64,000 bases of DNA, from contig NZ_CAMYUE010000001.1 in assembly GCF_947301925.1 (NCBI RefSeq), positions 186,001-250,000 of the forward strand. Direction: 5' to 3'. Made by a program: the position numbers and the translations under genes. This document shows positions 24,486-35,447 of this stretch, piece by piece; the stretch's first letter is position 1; the number at the start of each line of letters is the position of its first letter. The notes below the pieces were generated by a model. That model was not told the origin of the DNA. It worked only from the letters and a program-made list of their open reading frames with translations, and made no database searches. This DNA comes from an uncultured Ruminococcus sp. (lineage in GTDB: Bacteria > Bacillota > Clostridia > Oscillospirales > Ruminococcaceae).

Positions 24486-26804
24486 ATGCTAATTCATATT
24501 ATTAAAAGAGACGGACGAAAAGTTCCTTTTAATATAGAGAAGATAGCAAACGCTATCTTCAAGGCTGCTCAGGCTCGGGGGGGCACTGATTTCAATGTGG
24601 CAATGGACGTTGCCGTTGAAGTTTGCAGACTTTATGAGGAACAGAACCCGGGAAAGACTCCCACTGTTGAGGAGATACAGGATCTCGTTGAGAAGGTTCT
24701 TATCGAGAAGGGCCACGCTAAAACAGCAAAGGCTTATATTCTCTATCGCTATGAGCGTACACGCTCGCGTGAGATGAAAACCAATCTGATGTGCGTACTC
24801 AACGAGCTTACCTTCAGTCCTGCAAAAGACAGTGATATAAAGCGTGAAAACGCTAATATAGACGGCGATACCGCCATGGGAACCATGCTTAAATACGGCT
24901 CGGTTTCCGCCAAGGAATACTATGAGATGTACGTCCTTGAGCCTGCGCACGCAAAAGCTCACAGAGAGGGCGATATACATATCCACGACCTCGATTTCTA
25001 CACTCTTACGACAACCTGTACACAGATCGATCTCAAGAAGCTCTTCACAAACGGCTTCTCAACTGGACACGGCTTCCTCAGAGAGCCTAACGATATAGCA
25101 AGCTATTCTGCGCTTGCCTGTATCGCTATCCAGTCCAACCAGAATGATCAGCACGGCGGTCAGAGCGTACCTACTTTCGACTACGCTATGGCTGAAGGTG
25201 TAAAGAAGACCTATGCTGCAAGATATACACAGAATGTGGCAAGAGCTCTTTCACTTATAGGCGGAGTTGAAAACGAATTTGAGGTAATGGACGGAATAAA
25301 GAAAGAAATATACGAAAACTACGGTCTCAAGCCTGTTCTTGCTAATGACAACGGTTACGGAGAAAAGGAACTTGAGCTGCTTCAGAAGTATACAGATAAG
25401 GAAACTGCTGAAAAGATCCAGTCTTTCGCCACAAGAAATGCTGAGAAGGAAACAGACAGAGCTACTTATCAGGCTATGGAGGCTCTTATCCACAATCTCA
25501 ATACCATGAACAGCCGAGCAGGTGCACAGACTCCGTTCAGCTCTATAAATTACGGTACAGATACTTCACCTGAAGGAAGAATGGTCATCAAGAACGTTCT
25601 TCTCGCACAGGAGGCAGGTCTCGGTAACGGCGAGACTCCTATCTTCCCGATACATATCTTCAAGATCAAGGACGGTATCAATTACAATCCTACCGATCCC
25701 AACTACGATCTGTTCAAGCTTGCCTGCCGTGTTTCGGCAAAGCGGCTTTTCCCGAATTTCTCGTTTATCGACGCACCCTACAATCTCCAGTATTATAAGG
25801 AGGGCAATCCTGATACGGAGATAGCTTATATGGGCTGCCGTACTCGAGTTATAGGAAACAACTACGATCCCTCAAGAGAGATCGTTACCGGCAGAGGCAA
25901 CCTCAGCTTCACATCTATAAATCTTCCGAGACTTGCTATAAAGGCAGATCATAATGTAGGTCTTTTCTTTGAGCTTCTCGAGGAAAAAATGGAGCTTGTC
26001 ATAGATCAGCTTATGCACCGCTTCAATATCCAGTCGCAGAAGCGTGTAAGAAACTATCCTTTCCTCATGGGACAGGGAATATGGATAGACTCCGATAAGC
26101 TTTCTCCCGATGATACAGTCGGAGAGGTCCTCAAGCACGGTACACTTTCCGTTGGCTTTATCGGACTTGCAGAAACTCTTAAAGCTCTCATAGGCACTCA
26201 TCACGGTGAAAGCGAAGAAGCTCGTGAGCTTGGTCTTGAGATCGTTACAGCCATGAGAAAGCGTCTTGACGAGGAGTCAAAGAGAACCGGTCTTAACTTC
26301 TCACTTCTGGCAACACCTGCCGAGGGACTTTCAGGCAGATTTGTTCGTATGGATGCCAAGAAATACGGTATAATCGAAGGCGTTACAGACAGAGACTATT
26401 ATACAAACTCTTTCCACGTTCCTGTTTACTATCCTATCAGCGCGTTTGAAAAGATAAAGATCGAAGCTCCGTATCATGAGCTTACAAATGCAGGTCACAT
26501 CAGCTATATCGAGCTTGATGGCGATCCCCTTGAAAATCTCAGCGCCTTTGAGAAGATAGTACGCTGTATGAAGGAATCCGGAATAGGCTACGGAGCTATC
26601 AACCATCCTGTTGACCGTGATCCCTGCTGCGGATATACCGGTATAATCGGCGAGACCTGTCCGTGCTGCGGCAGAAAGGAACATTCAGACAATGTTGCTT
26701 TTGACAGGATCAGACGTATCACAGGCTATCTGGTAGGTACTCTCGATCGTTTCAACAACGGCAAACGCGCCGAAGAACATGATCGTGTAAAGCACGACGT
26801 ATGA
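24486..26804 (+). CDS. nrdD: Anaerobic ribonucleoside-triphosphate reductase (class III)
   Basis: A 772-residue oxygen-sensitive enzyme making deoxyribonucleotides. An N-terminal ATP-cone (residues 1-95) gives allosteric control; the barrel includes THHGESEEARELG; near the C-terminus are four zinc cysteines (DPCCGYTG and TCPCCGR) and the glycyl-radical loop RRITGYLVGTLDRFNNGK with the radical Gly at about 747. RBS GGAGGTATG. nrdG follows 13 nt downstream. Control by NrdR is supported by two boxes in the promoter. The intact radical and zinc sites indicate a functional enzyme. Confidence 0.97.
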   Translation: MLIHIIKRDGRKVPFNIEKIANAIFKAAQARGGTDFNVAMDVAVEVCRLYEEQNPGKTPTVEEIQDLVEKVLIEKGHAKTAKAYILYRYERTRSREMKTNLMCVLNELTFSPAKDSDIKRENANIDGDTAMGTMLKYGSVSAKEYYEMYVLEPAHAKAHREGDIHIHDLDFYTLTTTCTQIDLKKLFTNGFSTGHGFLREPNDIASYSALACIAIQSNQNDQHGGQSVPTFDYAMAEGVKKTYAARYTQNVARALSLIGGVENEFEVMDGIKKEIYENYGLKPVLANDNGYGEKELELLQKYTDKETAEKIQSFATRNAEKETDRATYQAMEALIHNLNTMNSRAGAQTPFSSINYGTDTSPEGRMVIKNVLLAQEAGLGNGETPIFPIHIFKIKDGINYNPTDPNYDLFKLACRVSAKRLFPNFSFIDAPYNLQYYKEGNPDTEIAYMGCRTRVIGNNYDPSREIVTGRGNLSFTSINLPRLAIKADHNVGLFFELLEEKMELVIDQLMHRFNIQSQKRVRNYPFLMGQGIWIDSDKLSPDDTVGEVLKHGTLSVGFIGLAETLKALIGTHHGESEEARELGLEIVTAMRKRLDEESKRTGLNFSLLATPAEGLSGRFVRMDAKKYGIIEGVTDRDYYTNSFHVPVYYPISAFEKIKIEAPYHELTNAGHISYIELDGDPLENLSAFEKIVRCMKESGIGYGAINHPVDRDPCCGYTGIIGETCPCCGRKEHSDNVAFDRIRRITGYLVGTLDRFNNGKRAEEHDRVKHDV

Positions 26805-26817
26805 TCAAGGTGATATA

Positions 26818-27318
26818 ATGGAACTCAGAATTGCGGGAACCGTCAACGATTCAATAGTTGACGGTCCCGGAATACGATTCACGATATTTGTGCAGGGCTG
26901 CCCTCATAATTGCAAGGGCTGCCACAATCCACAGACACATGATTTCAGCGGCGGCACTCTTACTACTACCGATGAGCTGCTTGAAAAGATCAGAAGCAAT
27001 CCGCTATTGGACGGCGTGACGTTCAGCGGCGGAGAGCCTTTCTGTCAGGCAGAAGCGCTTGCGGTTCTTGGCAATGAGATAAAAAAGCTTGGGCTCAACA
27101 TTGTAACATATACGGGCTATACATTTGAGCAGCTATATGAAAGCCGTATGAAAGACCACTGGCAGGAACTCCTCGAGATATCGGATATACTTATTGACGG
27201 TCCCTTTATCCTTGAACAGAAGGATTGGGAGATCAAATTCCGGGGCAGCTCCAACCAGCGCTATATCGACTGCCGTAAAAGTCTGGCAGAAGGACATGTG
27301 ATAGAAACCGAACCATAA
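26818..27318 (+). CDS. nrdG: Anaerobic ribonucleotide reductase activating protein
   Basis: A 166-residue radical SAM activase with the CxxxCxxC cluster motif in QGCPHNCKGCHNPQTH and the SAM-binding FSGGEPF. It abstracts hydrogen from the NrdD glycine to create the radical (family knowledge). It lies 13 nt after nrdD, is cotranscribed with it and ends at a strong terminator. Length and motifs are typical. Confidence 0.97.
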   Translation: MELRIAGTVNDSIVDGPGIRFTIFVQGCPHNCKGCHNPQTHDFSGGTLTTTDELLEKIRSNPLLDGVTFSGGEPFCQAEALAVLGNEIKKLGLNIVTYTGYTFEQLYESRMKDHWQELLEISDILIDGPFILEQKDWEIKFRGSSNQRYIDCRKSLAEGHVIETEP

Positions 27319-27320
27319 TA

Positions 27321-27357
27321 AAAACCCGAAAGCATTATAAAGGCTTTCGGGTTTTTT
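27321..27357 (+). terminator. Terminator of nrdDG
   Basis: Stem CCCGAAAGC (27325-27333) / GCTTTCGGG (27343-27351) flanked by A-run and TTTTTT. Confidence 0.9.
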
Positions 27358-27411
27358 CTTTAGTTTATACGATCCGATACGTATAAAAATCTTAATCAAT
27401 GAATTACGTTC

Positions 27412-27801
27412 TTACAGTTTTGAATAAGTCTTGGCTGTAAATTTATCGCCGTTTACAAGAAAACGCTTATGTATACCTTCACCGATATCTCCGGCTTCGT
27501 CATATGCTTTTACCGAAAAAACAAATTCACGTCCGTTTACCTCCAGAAGTTCGGCTTCTGCGCAAACTTTCATGTTCTTTGGGGTAGCAGAAATATGCCT
27601 GACATTCATTTCTGTGCCCACTGTTGTTTCGTCACTTCCGAGAATATCGGAGATACAGCTGCACGCTGCTTTCTCCATGAGCATTATCATGACCGGTGTA
27701 GCAAGTACTTCAAGACTGCCGCTGCCCACATTTACAGCAAGATCTTTATCCGAAACGGTAAGCTCAGACGTACCTGTGGCTCCTATGGAAAACTCTTTCA
27801 T
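27412..27801 (-). CDS. Hotdog-fold thioesterase (FlK-like)
   Basis: A 129-residue single-domain hotdog protein. The blocks LEVLATPVMIMLMEKAA, TTVGTEMNVRHISATP and EGIHKRFLV match the fluoroacetyl-CoA thioesterase-like family, whose catalytic Thr/Glu/His triad corresponds to the TP, ME and RH positions (family knowledge). It probably hydrolyses a small acyl-CoA; the physiological substrate is unknown. RBS AGGAGATAT. It lies 12 nt after the LTA synthase-like gene on the same strand and is likely cotranscribed. Confidence 0.85.
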   Translation of the reverse strand: MKEFSIGATGTSELTVSDKDLAVNVGSGSLEVLATPVMIMLMEKAACSCISDILGSDETTVGTEMNVRHISATPKNMKVCAEAELLEVNGREFVFSVKAYDEAGDIGEGIHKRFLVNGDKFTAKTYSKL

Positions 27802-27813
27802 TATATATCTCCT

Positions 27814-29751
27814 TTAGTTATGCGTTGATAGTTCTTCGTCAGGGATAGGAGAAGGCGAATACTCCTCCATAACAACTCGGTCGATAGTAATTATGTCAAG
27901 CTCCTCGTTTCTCGGAATATCACTGTCATACTCAGAGGAATACACAGGAAGTGTATCCATGAAGCCGTTCATCTTCTCAATGAAGGCGTCTCTCGGAGCG
28001 TCAATAATATTGAGTATAACATAAGGCATATAGAAGAATGAAATCTCCTCATCGGGGATATATGAGAAATCGGCATCATAATTGCTCCAGAAGAAATACT
28101 TCTGCTGATAGAGAGGGCTGCAGCTTTCTCCCGTGAGACCGAGCTGATTGTATACGCTGGTTTCGCCGCGGAGAGAAGGGAAGTGGTCGCCTACAAAGAA
28201 AACAAGAGTAGGTTCATCTATATCTTTAAGCTCTTCAAGGAATCTCTTCAGACCGTCGTTCGTGTGACTTATCCATGTAAGATAGTTTCCGAATTCATCG
28301 TTGGGATCCTCGCCCTGATTATATGGCTGGTGATTCTGCATAGTAGTCGTGTGCAGATATATAGGCTTATCTGTATTCTGGATCTCATAGATGATCTGAT
28401 CAAAAACAGTCGAATCGTCAACATATGTACCGAAATGCTTTATCGGAACAGTGAAATCCGTGATTCCGTCCTGATCGTCGTGATAGATCATCTTTTCAAA
28501 GCCGAAATGACCGTAGATCTTGGCACGGCTGTAAAAACCGCTCTGGAAAGGGTGTACATATACCGTCTGGTACCCCCAGCTCTTATAGTACTGTGCAAGT
28601 GCAGGCTGTTCACGGTCTGCAAGCTCACGCTGCGGCATATTTGGGGTATTTATTCCTCTTACGGGGAGACCGAAAAGAAGCTCAAATTCAGAACGTACCG
28701 TCCAGCTTGCATATGTAGGAGTTATGGCGATACCGCCTTTTCCCTCGGAAATAGCCTTATCGAAGTACTTGTAGCAGTCCTTGCCGATATCAAGCTGGTC
28801 GAACGCACGGAAATCAGCGTAGGATTCGCTCATTACAACTATTACGTTAGGTTTTTTGCCGCCGTTGAAGTCCTCGTCGGTGTCAACGGGGATATTCATC
28901 AGCTGGTCTATGTATTCTTCGCTGTACCCCTCCGGAACAACAAGCCTGTTTGAATAGCTTTCGGTTGCTGTCTGGATAAGAAAAGCAAGGAAATGGTTCT
29001 TATCAAATTTTTCATTGAGAATAAATGTATTTGTTGCATTAGTAGTATCAAGTTTGAAGGTCTTGTAAACAGGATTGTAGAATCCGGGGAGAACGATCAA
29101 TGCTGCAACAGGAAGAACACAGGCGCAGGATAACGTTATACGCTTCAGGGGAGTGGCCTTCAGCTTGGGATTAAAGTACATAGCAAGCAGTACAAATGCT
29201 ATAACTATAATGTAATACAGTATGAGCTGCGGTGTGATCTTGATATATGCAAACGATGTGAGGCTCTTGACGCTTTTGACAAGCTTCATATCCGAAAGGA
29301 TAAGATGATTTCCGTTAGTACCGAATTTGAAAAGCTCAGTGGTGCTCAGCGCCATGAATATGAAGCTGTGAACCGCCATTGCGATCCAGCCTTTTCTGAA
29401 TATACCGAGTAAGAAAAGAAAAATGACCGATGTAAGAATAATATCAAATATCAGTACGGTAGGTCTTACGGTCCAGAAGCTGAAATAAGATGAAAAATGC
29501 TTGGATTGAGTGATCTCTGCCATGCTGCAAATAAAGACCGGAAAGATCATCATCAGAAACACGTTGAGTTTTTTGTGTTTCTCGGTATTGAGTTCTCTTT
29601 TCTCGTTGAATTTCTTTAATCTGGGGAACCTTGTCTTTTTGGGTGAAGCGGGTTCTATAGCGGCTTCTATAGGATCTTTAACGTCCTTCATAGTTGTATC
29701 CGCAGTTTCAGCAGCTGTATTTGTTTTGATCACTGTGGATTTTTTTATCAT
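27814..29751 (-). CDS. LTA synthase-family phosphoglycerol transferase
   Basis: A 645-residue membrane enzyme. The N-terminal ~70 residues are cytoplasmic and Thr/Lys-rich; about five membrane helices follow (70-250); the C-terminal extracellular sulfatase-fold domain has metal and nucleophile motifs VVMSESYADF, ASWTVRSEFE (nucleophile Thr) and FFVGDHFPSL. LtaS-type enzymes transfer glycerol phosphate from phosphatidylglycerol onto lipoteichoic acid (family knowledge); the family also contains phosphoglycerol transferases acting on other glycans, so the exact acceptor is open. Own promoter at 29820-29848. Confidence 0.88.
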   Translation of the reverse strand: MIKKSTVIKTNTAAETADTTMKDVKDPIEAAIEPASPKKTRFPRLKKFNEKRELNTEKHKKLNVFLMMIFPVFICSMAEITQSKHFSSYFSFWTVRPTVLIFDIILTSVIFLFLLGIFRKGWIAMAVHSFIFMALSTTELFKFGTNGNHLILSDMKLVKSVKSLTSFAYIKITPQLILYYIIVIAFVLLAMYFNPKLKATPLKRITLSCACVLPVAALIVLPGFYNPVYKTFKLDTTNATNTFILNEKFDKNHFLAFLIQTATESYSNRLVVPEGYSEEYIDQLMNIPVDTDEDFNGGKKPNVIVVMSESYADFRAFDQLDIGKDCYKYFDKAISEGKGGIAITPTYASWTVRSEFELLFGLPVRGINTPNMPQRELADREQPALAQYYKSWGYQTVYVHPFQSGFYSRAKIYGHFGFEKMIYHDDQDGITDFTVPIKHFGTYVDDSTVFDQIIYEIQNTDKPIYLHTTTMQNHQPYNQGEDPNDEFGNYLTWISHTNDGLKRFLEELKDIDEPTLVFFVGDHFPSLRGETSVYNQLGLTGESCSPLYQQKYFFWSNYDADFSYIPDEEISFFYMPYVILNIIDAPRDAFIEKMNGFMDTLPVYSSEYDSDIPRNEELDIITIDRVVMEEYSPSPIPDEELSTHN

Positions 29752-29819
29752 TTGTCATCATCCTTCTTAATAGTATTTGTATTTATGTAAATGTGTTGTT
29801 ATCTGACTTATTACTTATT

Positions 29820-29848
29820 AATATAGCATAATGCGGGGCAAAGTTCAA
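29820..29848 (-). promoter_or_regulatory. Promoter of the LTA synthase-like/thioesterase unit
   Basis: Minus strand: TTGAAC (29848-29843), 17-bp spacer, TATATT (29825-29820). Confidence 0.7.
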
Positions 29849-29945
29849 TATTTCGCGTGAATTATCATCATTTGTTCATGAAATTCGGCGCTTTGGTAAC
29901 AGTGCACTGCTTATGACTATATTATTTGTGCATTTTGACGGTTGA

Positions 29946-30530
29946 CTATTTCAGCCAGCCTTTTTCAGCTGCGTCGTTTATTACTGTTGTTATAAGGTTT
30001 GCGAGTTCATCAGACTCTTTGAAGTAGTCAGTGTTTCGCCCGAGTACCTGATCTTTGTATACATCGTGTTCCTTCCATGAGATACCGTCTTTTGTATAAT
30101 TGAGCAGAAGCGGCTGTATCCTGTCTATCATTGCTGCAAACCTTGCTTCATCGGTGCGGCTGTCCTCAAATTCGCGCCATAATCCATAAAACTCTTTCTT
30201 CTGGTCATCAGGAAGCAGTCCGAAAAGACGTTCTGCTGCTTTTTCTTCCCGTTCTGATTTTGTTGAATTGCCCGCGGCGTCATAGCAATATGTATCGCCA
30301 GCGTCGATCTCAACAACGTCATGCAGCAGAAGCATTTTCACGACTTTGTTTATATCCAATGCTTTATTTGCGTATTCAGCGAAAAGGAAAGCTGTTACAG
30401 CAATATGCCAGCTGTGTTCGGCGTCGTTCTCCTTCCTGTTCTCATGCAGGATATATGTCTGACGATACAGGTTTTTCATTTTATCCAGTTCAATGAAGAA
30501 GTCAAGCTGTTTTTTCAGTCGATCGTTCAT
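29946..30530 (-). CDS. HD-domain phosphohydrolase (YfbR/HDDC2-like)
   Basis: A 194-residue metal-dependent phosphohydrolase. HD-domain ligands are seen in NDAEHSWH (about residue 35), LLLHDVVEIDAGD and MIDRIQP. The short length and DAEHSWH motif fit the YfbR/HDDC2 group of 5'-deoxynucleotidases acting on nucleoside monophosphates (family knowledge). It is 12 nt downstream of an SDR gene with a good GGAGG site, so the two form one minus-strand unit. Nucleotide salvage is a plausible role. Confidence 0.85.
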   Translation of the reverse strand: MNDRLKKQLDFFIELDKMKNLYRQTYILHENRKENDAEHSWHIAVTAFLFAEYANKALDINKVVKMLLLHDVVEIDAGDTYCYDAAGNSTKSEREEKAAERLFGLLPDDQKKEFYGLWREFEDSRTDEARFAAMIDRIQPLLLNYTKDGISWKEHDVYKDQVLGRNTDYFKESDELANLITTVINDAAEKGWLK

Positions 30531-30542
30531 TATACTGCCTCC

Positions 30543-31247
30543 TTAAATTACCATTCCGCCGTTTACAGCAAGTATCTGGCCTGTTATATATTCTGACTTA
30601 TCAGAAGCAAGAAACGCAACCGCATCAGCAATGTGGCGAGGCTTTCCGAATATTCCGAGCGGTATATCCTGCTTGATGAGCTCGAGGTCATCAGCAGAAA
30701 ATCTGCTGTTCATTTCCGTCATTATAAAACCGGGAGACACACAGTTAACTCTTATTCCCGACGGTGCAACTTCCTTGGCGAGAGCTTTGGTGAAGCCGAT
30801 AACTCCTGCTTTTGAGGCGGAATAATCTACTTCACAGGATGCTCCGCACTGTCCCCACATTGACGAAATATTGATTATGTTTCCGCTTTTCGCTCTTATC
30901 ATAGCCGGAAGTACAGCTCTTGCACAGTTCATTGTACCTCTCAGATTGATATCGAGGATATTTCTTGCTTTGAGGTTTGAAATGCCTGTGAACAGACCTA
31001 TTTCGGAAATGCCTGCATTATTTATCAACAGATCGATACTGCCGATGGAGGCTATAGCAGCCGATACCTGTTCTTCGTCGGAAACATCAAAGCATAGAGC
31101 TTCTCCGCCTGTTTCGGAAGCTATAGCCTCGGCTTTATCTTTTGAATGAGCATAATTTATTATTATATGATAACCGTCAGATGCAAGGCGCCTGCATATA
31201 GCTTCTCCTATGCCTCCGGCGCCGCCTGTTATTAGTGCTGTTTTCAT
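30543..31247 (-). CDS. Short-chain dehydrogenase/reductase (FabG-like)
   Basis: A 234-residue Rossmann oxidoreductase with the cofactor motif TGGAGGIGEAI (residues 6-16), NNAG, catalytic Ser (NISSMWG) and YSASK. The sequence resembles 3-oxoacyl-ACP reductase FabG, but no fatty acid synthesis genes are adjacent, so a different carbonyl substrate is possible. It is the first gene of a two-gene unit with the HD-domain protein. The ribosome site GGGGGAAA is weak to moderate. Confidence 0.88.
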   Translation of the reverse strand: MKTALITGGAGGIGEAICRRLASDGYHIIINYAHSKDKAEAIASETGGEALCFDVSDEEQVSAAIASIGSIDLLINNAGISEIGLFTGISNLKARNILDINLRGTMNCARAVLPAMIRAKSGNIINISSMWGQCGASCEVDYSASKAGVIGFTKALAKEVAPSGIRVNCVSPGFIMTEMNSRFSADDLELIKQDIPLGIFGKPRHIADAVAFLASDKSEYITGQILAVNGGMVI

Positions 31248-31280
31248 GATTTTCCCCCTTATGTATGTGTTTGTTTATTA

Positions 31281-31289
31281 ATTATATCA
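31281..31289 (-). promoter_or_regulatory. Extended -10 promoter of the SDR unit
   Basis: Minus strand TGA-TATAAT; the -35 region is poor. It diverges from the promoter at 31319-31347. Confidence 0.5.
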
Positions 31290-31318
31290 CATATTGCCGC
31301 AAAAATCCAGTATGACAC

Positions 31319-31347
31319 TTGAAATTAAACATGATTCATGTTACAAT
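31319..31347 (+). promoter_or_regulatory. Promoter of the UPF0291-cdd unit
   Basis: TTGAAA (31319-31324), 17-bp spacer, TACAAT (31342-31347). Confidence 0.75.
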
Positions 31348-31376
31348 ATAAAATATATTGATAGGGAGTGTTTAAA

Positions 31377-32466
<1,090 letters not shown>

Positions 32467-32944
32467 AGAGAATATAATAGTTGCTGTTGTCTTCAAAAAG
32501 CATTTTGAATGGTATGTTGCGCCGAAGAATCTGTGGAAAATGGACTACCGAAGACTTTACAGCATATGGAAGGCTTTGTATTCCAAAAGCGGCAGATCAT
32601 ATGAGGACTTCGAACGCGATATCGGCAGCTACGAGGATTTCTGTGCCAAACGCTGGGGAATAGAGATACTCGACAGCGATACGGCCAGCCATTTTCTTGC
32701 TCATCTCTTCAAATGCAGATATTCTGCCGACGAGCTGCGTCTTCTAAGGACAATGGCAAGGGATGACAGGAAAAATGATTATGATATTTCCCTGTATATT
32801 GATTTTGACAGCAATAAAATGTATTCGATGTTCCCGAAGCCCGAGAGCTTTGAAAATTTTGTTCCTGAGGGCTGGACAGGCAGATACGGTGATTTTACCG
32901 CTATGATCCCATATGATAAGCGTTTTTGATTGTTCGGAGGAAAT

Positions 32945-34783
32945 ATGCTTAAAGATTTGATAGAAAAACACCTTCTTGAAGTCCAGAAGCCTTCAAGATA
33001 TATCGGCGGAGAGGTCGGAAGCGTATTAAAGGATAAATCTAAGATAGATGTGCGATTTGCTTTCTGTTTCCCGGATACATATGATATCGGAATGTCACAT
33101 ATAGGCATGAAGATCCTTTATTCTCTCACTAATGAGCGCGAAAACTACTGGTGTGAGCGGTGCTTTGCTCCCGGCGAGGATTTTGAGGCTATAATGCGCG
33201 AAAACGGCATACCGCTGTATGCTCTTGAAAGTCTCGATCCGATTCGTGATTTTGATTTTATCGGTTTTACAATGCAGTATGAGCTTTCTTATACAAATGT
33301 GCTCAATATGCTGGATCTTGCAGGTATACCGATTTTTGCATCTGAAAGGTCTCAGAAGCTCGGTCAGATCGTTATTGCAGGAGGTCCTTGCGTATGCAAT
33401 CCGGAGCCTCTTGCCGATTTTTTTGATCTGTTCATTCTTGGCGAGGGCGAAGAAGTAAACCTTGAAGTTATGGATCTCTATGCGGAAATGAAGAAACAGG
33501 GCGCTTCAAGAGATGATTTTCTCCGAAAAGCTGCTCGGATAGAGGGAGTTTATGTCCCGAAATTCTATCATTTCACATACAAAGAGGACGGGACCATAGA
33601 CAGAGTTGATGTTACCGACGGAGCTCCTGCGACAGTTCATAAAAGGATAATAAGAGATTTTGATAAAGTGTACTATCCTGAAAATTTTGTGGTACCGTTT
33701 ACCGAGATAGTTCAGGACAGAGCTTCGGTGGAGGTCCTGCGCGGCTGTATAAGAGGCTGCCGCTTTTGTCAGGCAGGCTTTATATACAGACCGTTCCGTG
33801 AAAAGCACACCGATACTATTTATAATGAAGTGAAGTGTCTGTGCGAGAATACAGGTTATGATGAGGTATCCCTTGCTTCGCTGAGTACCAGTGATCATTC
33901 TGAGATAGACCCCATGCTGACAAAGCTTCTCGACTATACCGTCCGTGAAAGGATCAATATGTCCCTTCCTTCGCTGCGAGTGGATAATTTCTCGGAGTCA
34001 CTCCTTGAAAAGATCAAAAAGGTAAGGAAAAGCGGACTTACCTTTGCGGCAGAGGGCGGTACACAGAGGCTTCGCGATGTTATCAACAAGAATGTCAGTG
34101 AAGATGAGATAATGAATACCTGCCGTATAGCGTTTGAAGGCGGATATTCTTCTGTAAAGCTCTATTTCATGATGGGACTCCCGACGGAGACAGATGAGGA
34201 TATAATCGGTATTGCCGAGCTTGCCAACCATATTATCGACCTTTATTACAGTATCGAGAACCGTCCTAAGGGCAGGGGAGTTCAGATATCAATAAGCTGT
34301 GCTACCTTTGTCCCCAAGCCTTTTACCCCTTTTCAGTTTGAGCCGCAGGATACTGCCGAGATGATAGAGCACAAGCAGAAGCTGTTACTTGATTCTGTTA
34401 AGACCAAAAAGATAAGGGTAAGCTATCATAATCCCGATGTAAGCCGTCTTGAAGTTGTTCTCGCTAAAGGCGACAGAAGGCTTTGCAAGGCTATATATGC
34501 CGCATGGAAGAAGGGCTGTAAATTTGACAGCTGGGACGAGTATTTTCGCTTTGACAAGTGGCAGGAGGCGTTTGAAGAATGCGGTATAGATACATCGTTC
34601 TATGCCAACAGACGATTTGAGTATGATGAGATCCTTCCGTGGGATCATCTCGATTATTATGTAAGCAAATCTTTTCTCGTGCGCGAGAATATGACCGCCC
34701 ATAAGGCGCAGACAACTCCTAACTGCCGTCTCAGGTGTTCAGGCTGCGGAGTCAATAAAAAAGTCGGGAGGGAATGCTTTTGA
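32945..34783 (+). CDS. B12-binding-domain radical SAM protein (TIGR03960-like)
   Basis: A 612-residue protein: N-terminal cobalamin-binding-like region with PDTYDIGMSH (residues 35-45), then a radical SAM domain with the cluster motif VLRGCIRGCRFCQAG (CxxxCxxC) and a long C-terminal part ending in cysteines (RLRCSGCG). This belongs to the uncharacterised clostridial family always paired with a DUF2344 protein, as here with a 10-nt overlap. A tRNA or ribosomal modification role has been suggested for the pair but I regard the function as unknown. ATG 32945 follows GGAGG; a TTG at 32930 is rejected. Confidence 0.9.
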   Translation: MLKDLIEKHLLEVQKPSRYIGGEVGSVLKDKSKIDVRFAFCFPDTYDIGMSHIGMKILYSLTNERENYWCERCFAPGEDFEAIMRENGIPLYALESLDPIRDFDFIGFTMQYELSYTNVLNMLDLAGIPIFASERSQKLGQIVIAGGPCVCNPEPLADFFDLFILGEGEEVNLEVMDLYAEMKKQGASRDDFLRKAARIEGVYVPKFYHFTYKEDGTIDRVDVTDGAPATVHKRIIRDFDKVYYPENFVVPFTEIVQDRASVEVLRGCIRGCRFCQAGFIYRPFREKHTDTIYNEVKCLCENTGYDEVSLASLSTSDHSEIDPMLTKLLDYTVRERINMSLPSLRVDNFSESLLEKIKKVRKSGLTFAAEGGTQRLRDVINKNVSEDEIMNTCRIAFEGGYSSVKLYFMMGLPTETDEDIIGIAELANHIIDLYYSIENRPKGRGVQISISCATFVPKPFTPFQFEPQDTAEMIEHKQKLLLDSVKTKKIRVSYHNPDVSRLEVVLAKGDRRLCKAIYAAWKKGCKFDSWDEYFRFDKWQEAFEECGIDTSFYANRRFEYDEILPWDHLDYYVSKSFLVRENMTAHKAQTTPNCRLRCSGCGVNKKVGRECF

Positions 34784-35433
34784 TACGAGTAAGAGCAACA
34801 TTTGAAAAATGCGGCCGTGCAAAATATATATCCCACCTTGATCTGAACCGATGTATGCTCAGGACATTCAGGCGTTCGGGACTGCCTGTGTGGTATACCG
34901 AGGGCTTTAATCCTCATCCGTATTACAGCTTTGCGCTGGCGCTTTCTTTGGGCTTTGAGAGCAGATGCGAGATACTTGATTTCAATCTGAATGATGAAAT
35001 GCCCTTTGATGAGATCAGGGAAAGGCTCAATGCTGTAATGCCCGAGGGCATGAGTATTGTCAAGGTTGCCGAGCAGAAGCAGAAAATAACCGCTATAGCA
35101 AAGGCGGAATATACTTTTTCACTGGTTTCGAATGATACGGATAAGCTTTTTTCTGATGTACAGGCGCTTATGTCTTCGCCCGAGATACTAATTGAAAAAA
35201 AGACCAAAAAGGGATTTAAAACTGTTGATATAAAGCCCGATCTGGAGGTTCTTGCCTGCGAAAAGAGCGATACCTCGGTAAATATGATCATGAGGCTGCC
35301 CGCAGGCACTCAGACAAACTACAATCCTACGCTTTTTATCGAAGCGCTGAAACAAATGACAGATACCGGATTTGAAGTCCGTGATATACGCAGAACGGCT
35401 ATTTTATGCGCGGACGATTCCGTGTTTGAGTAA
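34774..35433 (+). CDS. DUF2344 radical SAM-associated protein
   Basis: A 219-residue protein (TIGR03936/DUF2344 type) with the opening VRATFEKCGRAKYISHLDLNR and GFNPHPYYSFALALSLG blocks. In many Clostridia it is encoded beside, or fused to, the B12-binding radical SAM protein. The start overlaps the upstream stop, consistent with equal production of both. It probably supplies a substrate-binding or partner function; no catalytic motif is obvious. Confidence 0.9.
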   Translation: MLLIRVRATFEKCGRAKYISHLDLNRCMLRTFRRSGLPVWYTEGFNPHPYYSFALALSLGFESRCEILDFNLNDEMPFDEIRERLNAVMPEGMSIVKVAEQKQKITAIAKAEYTFSLVSNDTDKLFSDVQALMSSPEILIEKKTKKGFKTVDIKPDLEVLACEKSDTSVNMIMRLPAGTQTNYNPTLFIEALKQMTDTGFEVRDIRRTAILCADDSVFE

Positions 35434-35447
35434 GATGGAGTAATAAA

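Noticed and set aside
28183-28953. Long open frame (256 codons) on the + strand opposite the LTA synthase-like gene
   Set aside because: It is antisense to a gene with clear motifs, lacks a ribosome site and recognisable domains, and its length follows from codon bias of the true gene.
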